Under the pieces are notes generated by a model that was not told the DNA's origin, searched no databases, and worked only from the letters and a program-made list of their open reading frames with translations. 64,000 nt of DNA, taken from CBDDBU01 sp965226045 (GTDB lineage Bacteria > Pseudomonadota > Alphaproteobacteria > VGEJ01). The stretch spans positions 124,001 to 188,000 of the forward strand of contig CBDDBU010000027.1 of NCBI GenBank assembly GCA_965226045.1, read 5' to 3'. The position numbers and the translations under genes are program-made. This document shows positions 17,126 through 26,298 of this stretch, in pieces; positions within the stretch are counted from its first letter, which is position 1, and each line of letters begins with the position of its first letter.

Positions 17126-17171
17126 TCCACCGCTCCGTCTAGTAACTCGCGGCGATACTCCGCGTCGACGC
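17104..17171 (-). pseudogene. C-terminal remnant of a gene upstream of the HEPN ORF (possibly MNT nucleotidyltransferase)
   Basis: From the IS630 edge, a minus-strand frame reads VDAEYRRELLDGAVEWTSAKG and stops at 17104. It overlaps the HEPN start by 22 bases. The position fits the tail of the nucleotidyltransferase of an MNT/HEPN module whose body has been lost at the IS630 junction, but the 21 residues are too few to identify the family. Confidence 0.3.
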
Positions 17172-17173
17172 TA

Positions 17174-18352
17174 GTGTCCTGATCGATAAATGGATATGAT
17201 TATGTTTCTATTTGTTTTTAGGAGGCGCGATTGATGGCGAGAGTGGCGGTGACGATCTCTTTGAGCGATGACGAGCGCGCCGAATTGGAGGCGCTGTCTC
17301 GTCGTCGCAAGACGTCGCAGGGGCTTGCGCGGCGGGCTCGGATCGTCTTGGCGGCGGCGGAAGGGTTGGAGAACAAGGAGATCGCCGTTCGTCTCGAGGC
17401 GAGCGCGGACACCGTGGGCAAGTGGCGTCGCCGCTATGCGGCGGAGGGCCTCGACGGTCTGTACGACGAACCCCGCCCCGGCGCGCCGCGTCAAATCGGC
17501 GATGACGCCATCGCGGAAGCGGTCCGGCTGACGCTGGAAGAGACGCCGCCGGACGCGACCCATTGGAGCCTTCGCTCGATGGCGCGGGCGAGCGGCCACG
17601 CGCCCTCGACCATTCATCGCATCTGGCGGGCCTTCGGCTTGCAGCCGCATCGCTCGGAGACCTTCAAGCTGTCGAGCAATCCCTTCTTCGTGGAGAAGGT
17701 CCGCGACATCGTCGGTCTGTATTTGGCGCCGCCGGATCGTGCCCTGGTTCTCTGTGTCGACGAAAAGAGCCAGATCCAGGCCCTGGACCGTTCCCAGCCC
17801 CTCTTGCCGATGCGCCCCGGGCAGGCGGAGCGGCGCAGCCACGACTACAAGCGCCACGGCACGACCTCTCTCTTCGCGGCCCTCGACATCGCCACGGGAG
17901 AGATCATCGGCAAATGTTTCCCGCGCCATCGGGCCCGAGAGTTCCGCAAATTCCTCGACCTCGTCGAGGCGAACGTCCCTGGTGATCTCGACATCCACAT
18001 CGTCATGGACAACTACGGGACCCACAAGACCAAGGCGATCCGCGACTGGTTCGCCAAACGGCCGCGCTGGCAGGCCCATTTCACACCCACCAGCGCCTCC
18101 TGGCTGAACCAGGTCGAGCGCTGGTTCGGGCTGCTGACCGACAAGCAGATCAGGCGCGGCGTCCATCGCTCCACCAAGGAGTTGGAGCGCACCATCCTCG
18201 ACTACATCGACACGACAAACCAGCACCCCAAACCCTTCAAATGGACCAAATCCGCCGATGACATCCTCGCCGCCATCCAGCGGTTCTGCCTCCGAACAAT
18301 CGAAACCGCTGAACAGCAGGCGAAAATCATGCGAACTTCGGAATCGGGACAC
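17174..18352 (+). mobile_element. IS630-family element
   Basis: The 1179-bp element is bounded by TA on each side (17172-17173 and 18353-18354), the target of IS630/Tc1-type elements. The ends are inverted repeats GTGTCCTGAT / ATCGGGACAC with one mismatch. It carries a single intact transposase gene. An IS1182 element begins four bases after its right end, in the CTAG made by the transposase stop codon. Confidence 0.85.
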
Positions 18353-18355
18353 TAG
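17234..18355 (+). CDS. IS630-family transposase
   Basis: This 373-residue DDE transposase has an N-terminal winged-helix pair (residues ~15-60 and 85-140, including KVWRRRY-like and TIHRIWRAFGL segments) and a C-terminal catalytic core with LCVDEKSQIQALDRSQP (first Asp), IHIVMDNYGTHKT (second Asp) and TSASWLNQVERWF (Glu). A strong AGGAGG lies just before the ATG at 17234. The gene reads through the element end: its TAG stop uses the duplicated TA plus the next G. Confidence 0.9.
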   Translation: MARVAVTISLSDDERAELEALSRRRKTSQGLARRARIVLAAAEGLENKEIAVRLEASADTVGKWRRRYAAEGLDGLYDEPRPGAPRQIGDDAIAEAVRLTLEETPPDATHWSLRSMARASGHAPSTIHRIWRAFGLQPHRSETFKLSSNPFFVEKVRDIVGLYLAPPDRALVLCVDEKSQIQALDRSQPLLPMRPGQAERRSHDYKRHGTTSLFAALDIATGEIIGKCFPRHRAREFRKFLDLVEANVPGDLDIHIVMDNYGTHKTKAIRDWFAKRPRWQAHFTPTSASWLNQVERWFGLLTDKQIRRGVHRSTKELERTILDYIDTTNQHPKPFKWTKSADDILAAIQRFCLRTIETAEQQAKIMRTSESGH

Positions 18356-20034
18356 CAGCCTGTCGGACTGAGGTCCGCGAGAATGGGTGTGGACGGATCG
18401 CGATGTGGAGAGGTCATGGGATCGAGCGCCTTTCGTGAGGACACGGAGTGCGGTCGCTTGGCCGCGCGTACCGCAGGGTGAGTTTACTCTTATGCCCTCT
18501 CGTGAGGGCACGAAGTACGTTCGCTTGCTCGCGCGTGCCGCAAGGCGAGCATACTCTTATTCCTTTTCGCGAGGTACGGAGTCCGGCCGCCTGCTCAAGC
18601 GTATTGCAAGGTGAACATTCTCTTTATGTTCCAGGCCAGGGTCACCAGGTTCCATTCGCCCGTGACCTTGTCCAGGCCGCGTAGCGAGAACTGGCGGAAG
18701 CCCATGGCCGATTTGATGATGCCGAACACCGGTTCCGGCGTTTGCTTGCGCAGGGCGTAGAGTTGCCGGCCCTCGGGCGTCGCCAGTCGATGTGTCATCG
18801 CTTCCAGCGGCGTCGGGTTCTCCGGGGGCGGCGGCGCGCCGGCGAAGCGGTCCTTCCAGGAGAGATGATGGCGTTCCCGGCCGGGCGTGATCAACGGCGC
18901 GATCTCGGCCTCGGCGCAGGCGTTCACGTTGGCCTCGCTGAAGTAGCCGCTGTCCGCCAGCAGGGTCTCGGGCGCGCCCAGCGCCTCGGGAAGGCGGGCG
19001 AGCGCTTCCAGCGCCGGCTCGATTTGCCGCTTGTCGTTGGGGGCCTGGACCACGTCGTTGGTGACCACCAGCAGGCTGTCGGCCGCCACCAGGGCTTGGG
19101 CGTTGTAGGCCTGTTCGAAGCCGCCGCCGGCCACCGGCATGATGCGCGAGTCCGCGTCGGTCAGATTGACCTGGTCCTTCGGCCCGGGCCCGGCCACCGG
19201 CGGCTCGGGTGGACGGCCGCCCGGCTTGCGGCCCGTCTTCTCGGCCTTCTCCGCGCGCGCCTCGAGCTTCGCCTCGTACTCGGCCCGTTCCCGCTCAAGG
19301 CGTTCGCGCGCCCGCGCCTCGATCACCGCCTTAGCCTCGGCGATGCGGGCCAGACGATCCTCGCGCCGGGCCAGTTCCTCGGGCACCGACATCCCGTCGG
19401 GCACATCCGCCCCATCGGCCGCCTCCGCCAACGCCATCAACTCCGCCACCTCGGCCTTCAACCGGGCTTCGAGCTCGCAGGCGTGTTTCCACGACAGCGC
19501 GCTGTGCCGGCTCGCGTTGGCGTGCACCTTGGTGCCGTCCAGCGCCACCGTGCCGAGCTTCAGCACCCCGGCTTCCCGGGCCAGCAGCAGCACCTCGACG
19601 AACAGCCCTTCGATCCGGTCGAGAAAACGCCGCCGGAACGCGGCGATGGTATCGTGGTCGGGATGATCGTTGGCCGCGATGAAGCGGAAAGCGACAGAAT
19701 CATAGGTCGCGCGCTCCAACTTGCGGCTCGAAAACACCCCCGTGGCGTAGCCGTAGACCAGAAGCCCCAGCAGCATGCTCGGGTGATAGGACGCCGAGCC
19801 CGAGCCGCGATAGGCCTTCACGAACGCCGAGAGGTCCAACTGCTCGATCACCTCGACCACGAAGCGCGCCAGATGCCGCTCGGGAAGCCATTCCTCCACC
19901 GACGGCGGCAGCAGAAACCCCGTCTCCCGGTCGACCGGTCGGAAATTGCTCATGACGGCCTCCATCACGCGCGGGCAAATCAACTGATACCATCGAATCC
20001 TATTTCGACTCCCGGCTCAAGTCCGACAGGCCTG
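18356..20034 (-). mobile_element. IS1182-family element, copy B
   Basis: This is a full copy with one extra C near the right end (AGGCCTG for AGGCTG), giving 1679 bp. CTAG flanks both ends (18352-18355, 20035-20038). The left CTAG is the final C of the IS630 plus the TAG stop of its transposase. The right side abuts the 5' end of metC. Because every copy is flanked by CTAG, the duplication cannot distinguish a simple insertion from recombination between two copies. Confidence 0.9.
18595..19983 (-). CDS. IS1182-family transposase (copy B)
   Basis: The 462-residue protein is identical in sequence to that of copy A (see 3129-4517) and is intact. Confidence 0.92.
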   Translation of the reverse strand: MICPRVMEAVMSNFRPVDRETGFLLPPSVEEWLPERHLARFVVEVIEQLDLSAFVKAYRGSGSASYHPSMLLGLLVYGYATGVFSSRKLERATYDSVAFRFIAANDHPDHDTIAAFRRRFLDRIEGLFVEVLLLAREAGVLKLGTVALDGTKVHANASRHSALSWKHACELEARLKAEVAELMALAEAADGADVPDGMSVPEELARREDRLARIAEAKAVIEARARERLERERAEYEAKLEARAEKAEKTGRKPGGRPPEPPVAGPGPKDQVNLTDADSRIMPVAGGGFEQAYNAQALVAADSLLVVTNDVVQAPNDKRQIEPALEALARLPEALGAPETLLADSGYFSEANVNACAEAEIAPLITPGRERHHLSWKDRFAGAPPPPENPTPLEAMTHRLATPEGRQLYALRKQTPEPVFGIIKSAMGFRQFSLRGLDKVTGEWNLVTLAWNIKRMFTLQYA

Positions 20035-20146
20035 CTAGGTCCGCCACGGTCGGAAACAGTACCGTCGAGGCGCGATAGACCGGCATGTTGACGATGCCGT
20101 GGCTCCCGCCGCGTCCCTCGGCGGTGATACGCGTCTCATCTTTCAT
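20035..20146 (-). pseudogene. metC: metC 5' fragment (cystathionine beta-lyase), cut by IS1182
   Basis: A minus-strand frame starts at ATG 20144-20146 and reads about 37 residues before the element. It includes GGSHGIVNMPVYRASTVLF, the typical N-terminus of alphaproteobacterial cystathionine beta-lyase, a PLP enzyme of methionine synthesis. The remaining ~350 codons are not on the other side of the IS1182/IS630 block, so the rest has been lost or moved. A divergent metC next to aapJ is a common alphaproteobacterial arrangement, which supports the call. Confidence 0.7.
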
Positions 20147-20350
20147 GGAGTGCGTCGCTTGTCTTGGTGCGCCGCCGGTGGTTGAACGGCGGCCACATCA
20201 TGTCACTACGGGTCAGGCCGCGCCAGTCGGTGGGCACCCGCGCGGGGGTGGCCGCCTTGAGACCGTGCGGAACGCTGTGGTACCGTCGCGGAGGGGCGGT
20301 CGCCGCTTGAGGCCCGCCATATTCGTGGGGATGCGAGCAAGGGGGTAACG
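20147..20350. promoter_or_regulatory. divergent metC-aapJ intergenic region with a stem-loop
   Basis: This 204-base gap between divergent starts must hold promoters for both genes. The one clear structure is a 7-bp perfect stem GCCGCCG/CGGCGGC (20171-20193, 9-base loop). AGGGGG upstream of the ATG at 20351 is the aapJ ribosome site. I see no convincing sigma-70 hexamer pair. Confidence 0.4.
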
Positions 20351-21371
20351 ATGCACGCTTGGAGGATTATCGCGGCCGCCGGGGCCATTGCGACGTTGGC
20401 GATGACGGCGCAGGCAGGCACGTTGGACGACGTCCGCGCCAAGGGCTTTGTTCAGTGCGGCGTCAACACCGGCCTTGCCGGTTTCGCGATCGCCGACAGC
20501 CAGGGCGGTTGGACCGGCCTAGATGTCGACTATTGCAAGGCCATCGCGGCCGCCGTGCTCGGCGACGGCGACAAGGTCAAATACACACCGTTGAGCGCCC
20601 AGCAGCGGTTCACCGCCCTGCAATCGGGCGAGATCGACGTGCTCTCGCGCAACACCACCTGGACGCTGACCCGCGACGCTTCGTTGGGTCTGGTGTTCGC
20701 CGGCGTCACTTACTTCGACGGCCAGGGTTTCATGGTGCCAAAATCACTCGGCGTCGCCAGCGCATCCGAGCTCGACGGGGCGGAGGTGTGCGTGCAGGCG
20801 GGGACGACGACCGAGCTCAACCTTGCCGACTTCTTTCGATTCCGAGGCATGTCGTTCAAGCCCGTCGTGTACGAATCGCTGGCCGAGTCCAAGGTCGGAT
20901 TCTTCAACGGGCCGTTGCCAGGTCTACACCACCGACGCCTCCGGTCTTGCGTCGATCCGGGCCGTCGATGCGCCTAACCCCGACGACTACGTGATTCTAC
21001 CCGAGATCATCTCCAAGGAGCCTTTGGGACCTGTCGTGCGGCGCGGCGATGAGCAGTGGTTCACCATCGTCAAGTGGGTCATCTATGCCACCATCGAGGC
21101 GGAGGAGAAGGGCGTCACCGCGGCCAATGTCGGTGACACGAGGGCGAACACCACCGATCCGGTCGTCCAGCGCCTGCTCGGCACCGCGGGCGAGATGGGC
21201 GCACTTCAGGGGCTGGACAACGATTGGGCCTTCAACATCATCAAGGCGGTCGGCAACTACGGCGAGATCTTCGATCGCAATGTCGGCCCCAACACGCCGC
21301 TTCGATTGGAGCGCGGTATCAATGCGTTGTGGACCGAGGGCGGCTTGATGTACGCGATGCCAGCGCGCTGA
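20351..21371 (+). pseudogene. aapJ: aapJ, general L-amino-acid ABC binding protein, frameshifted
   Basis: AapJ is the periplasmic binding protein of the broad-specificity L-amino-acid importer. A signal peptide (MHAWRIIAAAGAIATLAMTAQA) precedes VRAKGFVQCGVNTGLAGFA and LSRNTTWTLTRD. Around 20911-20915 one extra base (GGGCCGTTG where GGGCGTTG is expected) shifts the frame. The correct continuation (RCQVYTTDASGLASIRA to the TGA at 21371) is in the next frame. Restoring the frame gives a protein of about 339 residues, normal for AapJ. A single indel in an otherwise preserved gene could be a recent mutation or an assembly error. Confidence 0.85.
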
Positions 21372-21378
21372 ACCGGAT

Positions 21379-21405
21379 GGGGCGCTGCCCCACGGGTAGC
21401 GCCCC
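21379..21405 (+). promoter_or_regulatory. intercistronic stem-loop between aapJ and aapQ
   Basis: An 8-bp perfect stem GGGGCGCT/AGCGCCCC with an 11-base loop starts 7 bases after the aapJ stop. There is no T run. Such structures between binding-protein and permease genes often protect the upstream mRNA and lower permease expression; that role is inferred. Confidence 0.55.
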
Positions 21406-21458
21406 CTCGGCGCGCGGTCGGCCGTTGCGCGTAGTCGGTCGTTGCGTGTAGGCGGTCG

Positions 21459-22652
21459 ATGAGCGACAAAACCGCCGGCGTGGAGATAGCGCGGCCATCG
21501 CGCGGGTCGATTTGGAACGATCGCGGCGCGCGCGCCATTTTCTATCAGGCGTTGCTCGTCGCGGCGGTCGTCGGGGCCGCCTACTATTTCGTCTCGAATA
21601 CCCTCGACAATCTCTCCGAACGCGAGATCCGCACCGGTTTCGGCTTCCTCGATCAGGAGGCGGGATTTTTCATCGGCGAGACGGTGATTCCGTTCGACGC
21701 CGCCGATTCATACTTGCGGGCCTTCTTCGTCGGGCTTCTCAACACCCTGCGCGTCGCCGCCATCGGCATCGTTTTCGCCAGCGTTATCGGCGTGGTCGTC
21801 GGCATCGCCCGGCTCTCTCGCAACTGGCTCATCGCGAAGATGGCGACCGTCTATGTCGAGACGGTTCGCAACGTGCCGCTGCTGCTTCAGCTGTTCTTTT
21901 GGTACAGCCTCATCACCGGCGCGCTGCCGGCCGGCCAGGGGGCGCTCAGCCCGCTGGCCGGGATCTTCCTCAACAAGAGCGGGCTCGCGTACGCCGTGCC
22001 CCGGTACGACCCGCTGCACCCCTACCTTATCGCGGCATTCGCGATCGGGTGCATCGGCGCCTGGCTGTATCGCCGCTGGGCCCGCGCGCGCCAGGAAGAG
22101 GCGGGTGAGCAGCGCCCCATCGTATGGCCGGTCTTGGCGCTGGTGTTGGCGCCGCCGCTCGCCGTGTTCGCGCTTGGCGGCGCCCCGCTCGCCCTGGACA
22201 TGCCCGAGTGGCAGGGGTTCCGCTACGCCGGGGGCGACGAGATCACGCCCGAGTTCATGGCCCTGTTGTTTGGCCTCACGATCTACACTGCGGGCTTTAT
22301 CGCCGAGATCGTGAGAAGCGGCCTGCTGGCCGTGGATTGGGGCCAGACCGAGGCCGCCCTGGCGCTGGGCCTGAGGCGCGGACGCGTTCTCCGACTAGTG
22401 GTTTTGCCGCAAGCGCTGCGCGTCATCATTCCGCCGATCACCAGCCAGTATCTGAACATCACCAAGAACAGCTCGTTGGCGGTGGCGATCGGCTACCCCG
22501 ATCTCGTCGCCGTCACCAACACGAGCCTCAACCAGACCGGCCAGGCCATCGAGTGCATCGCCATTCTCATGGCCGTCTACCTCACTATCAGCCTGGCTAT
22601 CTCGACGTTCATGAACTGGTACAACCGGCTCGCCGCGCTGGTGGAGCGCTGA
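21459..22652 (+). CDS. aapQ: general L-amino-acid ABC permease AapQ
   Basis: AapQ is one of two membrane permeases of the Aap importer. The 397-residue protein has an N-terminal hydrophobic segment, a central HisM-type permease region (LLNTLRVAAIGIVFASVIGVVVG; ETVRNVPLLLQLFFW), a family-typical inserted loop, then the EAA motif near residues 300-320 (TEAALALGLRRGRVLRLVVLPQALRVIIPP). It is intact, and its neighbours identify the transporter. aapM starts 2 bases after the stop. Confidence 0.92.
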   Translation: MSDKTAGVEIARPSRGSIWNDRGARAIFYQALLVAAVVGAAYYFVSNTLDNLSEREIRTGFGFLDQEAGFFIGETVIPFDAADSYLRAFFVGLLNTLRVAAIGIVFASVIGVVVGIARLSRNWLIAKMATVYVETVRNVPLLLQLFFWYSLITGALPAGQGALSPLAGIFLNKSGLAYAVPRYDPLHPYLIAAFAIGCIGAWLYRRWARARQEEAGEQRPIVWPVLALVLAPPLAVFALGGAPLALDMPEWQGFRYAGGDEITPEFMALLFGLTIYTAGFIAEIVRSGLLAVDWGQTEAALALGLRRGRVLRLVVLPQALRVIIPPITSQYLNITKNSSLAVAIGYPDLVAVTNTSLNQTGQAIECIAILMAVYLTISLAISTFMNWYNRLAALVER

Positions 22653-22653
22653 G

Positions 22654-23751
22654 ATGGTCGATCGCCTGGACCCGAGCGTGACGGTGCGGCCGCCGCGCGC
22701 CACGGTCGGTGTGGTGGGTTGGCTGAGGACCAACCTGTTCGATGGCCCGTGGAACACGATCCTGACCGTGTTCGCACTCGTCCTGCTGGCGAGCATCGTC
22801 CCACCGACGGTGGATTGGGTTTTTCTCGATGCCGTATGGGGGGCGGTCGGCGCCGATGTCTGCAAGGCGGCGGCGGGGGCGTGCTGGGCCTTCCTGCATG
22901 AAAAGTACCGGCTGATTCTGTTCGGCCGGTACCCGTTCGATGAACAGTGGCGTCCGCTGCTCGGCGTGGTTCTGTTGATCGTGATGCTGGCGATGAGCTG
23001 TAGTCGCGCCAACTGGAAGCTGTGGTTAGGGGTCCTGTGGGTCGGCGGGCTCGCCCTGTTCGGGACCCTGATGTGGGGCGGTGTGTTTGGTCTCGCCTAT
23101 GTCGAGATCAGTTTATGGGGTGGACTGCCGCTGACCTTGATCCTCTCCGTCTTTGGCGTCGTGGTCGCTTTCCCTCTGTCGATCCTTCTCGCGCTGGGGC
23201 GGCGATCCGAGATGCCGGTGGTGCGCGCGTTCTCGGTCGCCTACATCGAGCTTATTCGTGGAGTGCCGCTGATAAGCCTATTGTTCATGGCCTCGTTCAT
23301 GCTGCCTCTGTTCCTGCCGAGCGGCGTAAACCTGAATGCGCTTCTCCGCGCCCAGGTCGCGATCATCTTGTTTACCGCCGCCTATCTGGCGGAGGTGATC
23401 CGGGGCGGGCTTCAGGCGGTTCCGGCCGGGCAATACGAGGCCGCGCGTGCCCTGGGCCTCGGCTACTGGCGAATGACCGGCAACATCATCCTACCCCAGG
23501 CCATCCGTCTGGTGATTCCGCCGATCGTCAACACCTTCATCGGCATGTTCAAGGACACCTCGCTTGTTGCCATCGTTAGCCTGACCGACCTCCTGCTCGC
23601 CACCCGTCAGGCGATCTCCGATCCCGAATGGCGCGCCTATTTCGTCGAGGGCTATGTGTTTATCGCCGTCATATACTTCTGTTTCTGTTTTTTCATGTCG
23701 CGCTATAGCCTCTACCTTGAGCGCGAACTTGAGACCGGGCATCGCCGATGA
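22654..23751 (+). CDS. aapM: general L-amino-acid ABC permease AapM
   Basis: The second Aap permease has 365 residues. It carries ELIRGVPLISLLFMASFMLPL and the EAA loop YEAARALGLGYWRMTGNIILPQ, with about eight hydrophobic segments. The reading frame is intact and overlaps aapP by four bases (ATGA). Confidence 0.92.
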   Translation: MVDRLDPSVTVRPPRATVGVVGWLRTNLFDGPWNTILTVFALVLLASIVPPTVDWVFLDAVWGAVGADVCKAAAGACWAFLHEKYRLILFGRYPFDEQWRPLLGVVLLIVMLAMSCSRANWKLWLGVLWVGGLALFGTLMWGGVFGLAYVEISLWGGLPLTLILSVFGVVVAFPLSILLALGRRSEMPVVRAFSVAYIELIRGVPLISLLFMASFMLPLFLPSGVNLNALLRAQVAIILFTAAYLAEVIRGGLQAVPAGQYEAARALGLGYWRMTGNIILPQAIRLVIPPIVNTFIGMFKDTSLVAIVSLTDLLLATRQAISDPEWRAYFVEGYVFIAVIYFCFCFFMSRYSLYLERELETGHRR

Positions 23752-23982
23752 CGGAAGCAGCACCCCGCGGTGGCGCCGTCCCCCCTCCGCCCGATACCGC
23801 CAAGCGCTGGATGATCGAGATGGTCGGCGTCCACAAGTGGTTTGGCGACTTCCATGTCCTCAAGGATATCAATCTCAACGTCGATCGCGGCGAGCGGATC
23901 GTCGTGTGCGGCCCCTCGGGTTCGGGAAAATCGACGCTAATCCGCTGCATAAACCGACTTGAGGAGCATCAGCGCGGCCGCA

Positions 23983-25432
23983 GGCGATGTCCCTATCTCT
24001 GTTGAAATTCGTGGGGCAGGCGTCGCTGGTTGATGATGCTATGCTGCCTTCATGATGGTTTCAATGGCACTGTCGGCCTGAGCCTTTCTCAAGTGTTCCT
24101 GGAGAGCATTTCGGAGGATGGGCAGCTGACGATAGGCCTTGAGGCGACGGAAGGTTTTCTGGGCCTCCAGCAGGCCGGCGGCGGTCCATCTGAGCGCCAT
24201 CTCGGCGTGTCTCCAGCGTTTGACGTTGCGGGTGACCTGGCGCACCGTGCCGAGCGCGTTCTCGACGATGTTGGTGCAGGCGAGCGAGCGCCGGAGTTCG
24301 TGCGGCAGGCCGAGGCGGATGACGGTGAGTATCTCGTCCAGCCCCTCCAGGATGCTGCCCGAGACGCCCGGTTCCTCATGCTCCAGACGCCGGGCCAGGT
24401 TGCGCAGCAGCCGTTCGGCCTTGTCTGCGTCGTCCTGGTCCCAGGCCTGACGGAGCGCCTTCTTGACGCTCGCATGCAAATGCAGGGGCAGGCGCTCGAT
24501 GATGTTACGGCCCTTGTGGACCTGGCAGCGCTGGATGGCGGCGGCCACACCGAAGGTGTTGCGGATCGCTTTGCTGAGCGCCTTCGCGCCATCGACGATG
24601 AACAGCCGGGGCAGCGTCGGATCGAGCCCCCTGGCGAGGAGATTGTCGAGCAAGGCCTGGACGACGACAGTGTTCTCCGTCGCCCCCTCGACCACGGCCA
24701 GGACATGCTTGTCGCCGTTGCCATCGACGCCGATCGCCGCCACCAAGACATGGTCGCCGACATGCAGACCGTCGATCTGGATGACCAGCAGGTCGAGCTC
24801 CGAGAGGTCCGAGGCAAGCCAGGCCTTCATCTTCTTGCGCGACAGCGCCACAAAGCGCCGGGAAACGGCCGACTTCGAGGTGCCGTCGCCACGCGCTTTC
24901 GCCAGGTCGCCCTCGGGCAGACGGACCGCGCGGTGGTACTTGCGGGTCGACACGTTCAGCACCATCAGGTTGAGCGCCCACTCGAGCAACAGGTTGCCGT
25001 CGCGCAGCACCTGCCAGCTCTCCAAACCCACCTCCTTGCCAGCATGGTCGCGAACCCGTGGCCGCTGCACTTTCACGCGGCCGCCGTGGTAGCCGATCTC
25101 GCTCTGCGTATGGCCCCAGCGATAACCCCGACGGTTCCCATGGCGACGATGTCGGGCCCCGCACACGGTCGTGGCGTCCTCCTCCATCATCTCGGCCAAG
25201 GCCTCGACCCCGGCCAGGAGACAGAACCGATCCACGCTGAGACGGACTGCGTCCATCGCGTCTGCCAGCGGCGGCATAGGAAACGAGGTGGCAAGGGCTT
25301 TCGGGCTACTGGAACTACGGATATTCTTTCCCATGGTGTCGTTCTCCCTCTTGGGTTTGCAGCACCCGGAGCCTAACGGCTCCAGGAGAGCGACACCTAC
25401 CTCAACTTTTCAACATCGACCGGGACATCTCC
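23983..25432 (-). mobile_element. IS256-family element, copy 1 (in aapP)
   Basis: The 1450-bp element has inverted ends GGCGATGTCCC and, at the right, GGAGATGTCCC on the opposite strand; similarity extends to about 25 bases ending TGTTGAAA. An 8-bp target duplication CGGCCGCA lies at 23975-23982 and 25433-25440. Further complete copies are at 39698-41147 and 60514-61963; a split copy lies at 46799-47836 and 50268-50391. Confidence 0.93.
24039..25334 (-). CDS. IS256-family (mutator-type) transposase, copy 1
   Basis: The 431-residue transposase has the mutator-type catalytic core: LLVIQIDGLHVGDHVLVAAIG (first Asp), PRLFIVDGAKALSKAI (second Asp), the CQVHKGRNI block, and CTNIVENALGTVRQVTR with the Glu. 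It is intact. Confidence 0.92.
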   Translation of the reverse strand: MGKNIRSSSSPKALATSFPMPPLADAMDAVRLSVDRFCLLAGVEALAEMMEEDATTVCGARHRRHGNRRGYRWGHTQSEIGYHGGRVKVQRPRVRDHAGKEVGLESWQVLRDGNLLLEWALNLMVLNVSTRKYHRAVRLPEGDLAKARGDGTSKSAVSRRFVALSRKKMKAWLASDLSELDLLVIQIDGLHVGDHVLVAAIGVDGNGDKHVLAVVEGATENTVVVQALLDNLLARGLDPTLPRLFIVDGAKALSKAIRNTFGVAAAIQRCQVHKGRNIIERLPLHLHASVKKALRQAWDQDDADKAERLLRNLARRLEHEEPGVSGSILEGLDEILTVIRLGLPHELRRSLACTNIVENALGTVRQVTRNVKRWRHAEMALRWTAAGLLEAQKTFRRLKAYRQLPILRNALQEHLRKAQADSAIETIMKAA

Positions 25433-26018
25433 CGGCCGCATCATCGTCGATGGCATCGAGCTTACGAATGACCTCAAGAACGTCGACGCGATCCGCCGCG
25501 AGGTCGGGATAGTGTTCCAGCACTTCAACCTGTTTCCCCATCTGACCGTCATCGACAATTTGATGCTGGGGCCGGTCTGGGTGCGCAAGATGCCGCGCGC
25601 CGAGGCGCGCGATCTCGCGATGACCTATCTCGAACGGGTGCGCACTCCCGAGCAGGCCGACAAGTACCCTGGCCAACTCTCCGGCGGCCAACAGCAGCGC
25701 GTCGCCATCGCCCGATCGCTGTGCATGAACCCGAAAATCATGCTGTTCGACGAGCCCACCTCGGCGCTCGATCCCGAGATGATCAAGGAGGTGCTCGACG
25801 TTATGGTGAGTCTCGCCGCCGACGGCATGACGATGCTATGCGTCACCCACGAGATGGGCTTCGCCCGCACCGTCGCCGACCGCATGATCTTCATGGATGA
25901 AGGCAAAATCATCGAGGCCGCGGCGCCCGAAACATTCTTCTCGAACCCCCGCAACGAGCGCACCCAGCTGTTCCTAAGCCAGATATTGGAGCACTGAACG
26001 CCGCGCCGGGCGGGCAGC

Positions 26019-26095
26019 CTAATCCGGGTCGCGCGGTGGGTTGGGGTCGGGGTCCAGGTAGACGGTGCGCCGCGCATAGGGGGCGAAGCCCAGGC
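26019..26095 (-). pseudogene. 3' remnant of an unidentified gene, cut by IS21
   Basis: A minus-strand frame emerging from the IS21 edge reads LGFAPYARRTVYLDPDPNPP, continues for four residues and stops at 26019. Codon use is like that of the host genes. The rest of the gene is missing: the far side of the IS21 is IS1182 sequence. I do not recognise the family. Confidence 0.4.
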
Positions 26096-26298
26096 TGTCA
26101 ATCGGCGTTGAACATTGACCCCCTATCGGCGTGCAATGTTGACCCCTTTGGGGATGCACGGCGGAGGTCGTACAGGTAGTCCATAGGAGGGGCCCGCGCG
26201 CGGGCCGACGCGCCCACCACGCGGCTGGCGGCGGACCGCGTGTGGGAGGTTCCTGTGGGCCCACCTGGGCGACCGGGCCGCAGGTGGATCGGTTGCCT

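Larger units (their letters stand above)
23748..25997 (+). pseudogene. aapP: aapP, L-amino-acid ABC ATPase, split by IS256
   Basis: AapP is the ATPase of the Aap importer. The first part (23748-23982) carries Walker A GPSGSGKST and stops at CINRLEEHQRG. The second (25433-25997) resumes at RIIVDGIELTNDL and holds the Q-loop (VFQHFNLFPHLTV), signature LSGGQQQR, Walker B IMLFDEP and the switch His in CVTHEMGFARTVADR. The 1450-bp IS256 between them is flanked by CGGCCGCA on both sides; removing the element and one repeat restores a frame of about 266 residues without change. The disruption is therefore recent and in principle reversible. Confidence 0.9.

Noticed and set aside
24030..25376. 448-codon ORF opposite the IS256 transposase (also at 39745 and 60570)
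   Set aside because: Antisense shadow of the transposase; no ribosome site or recognisable fold.
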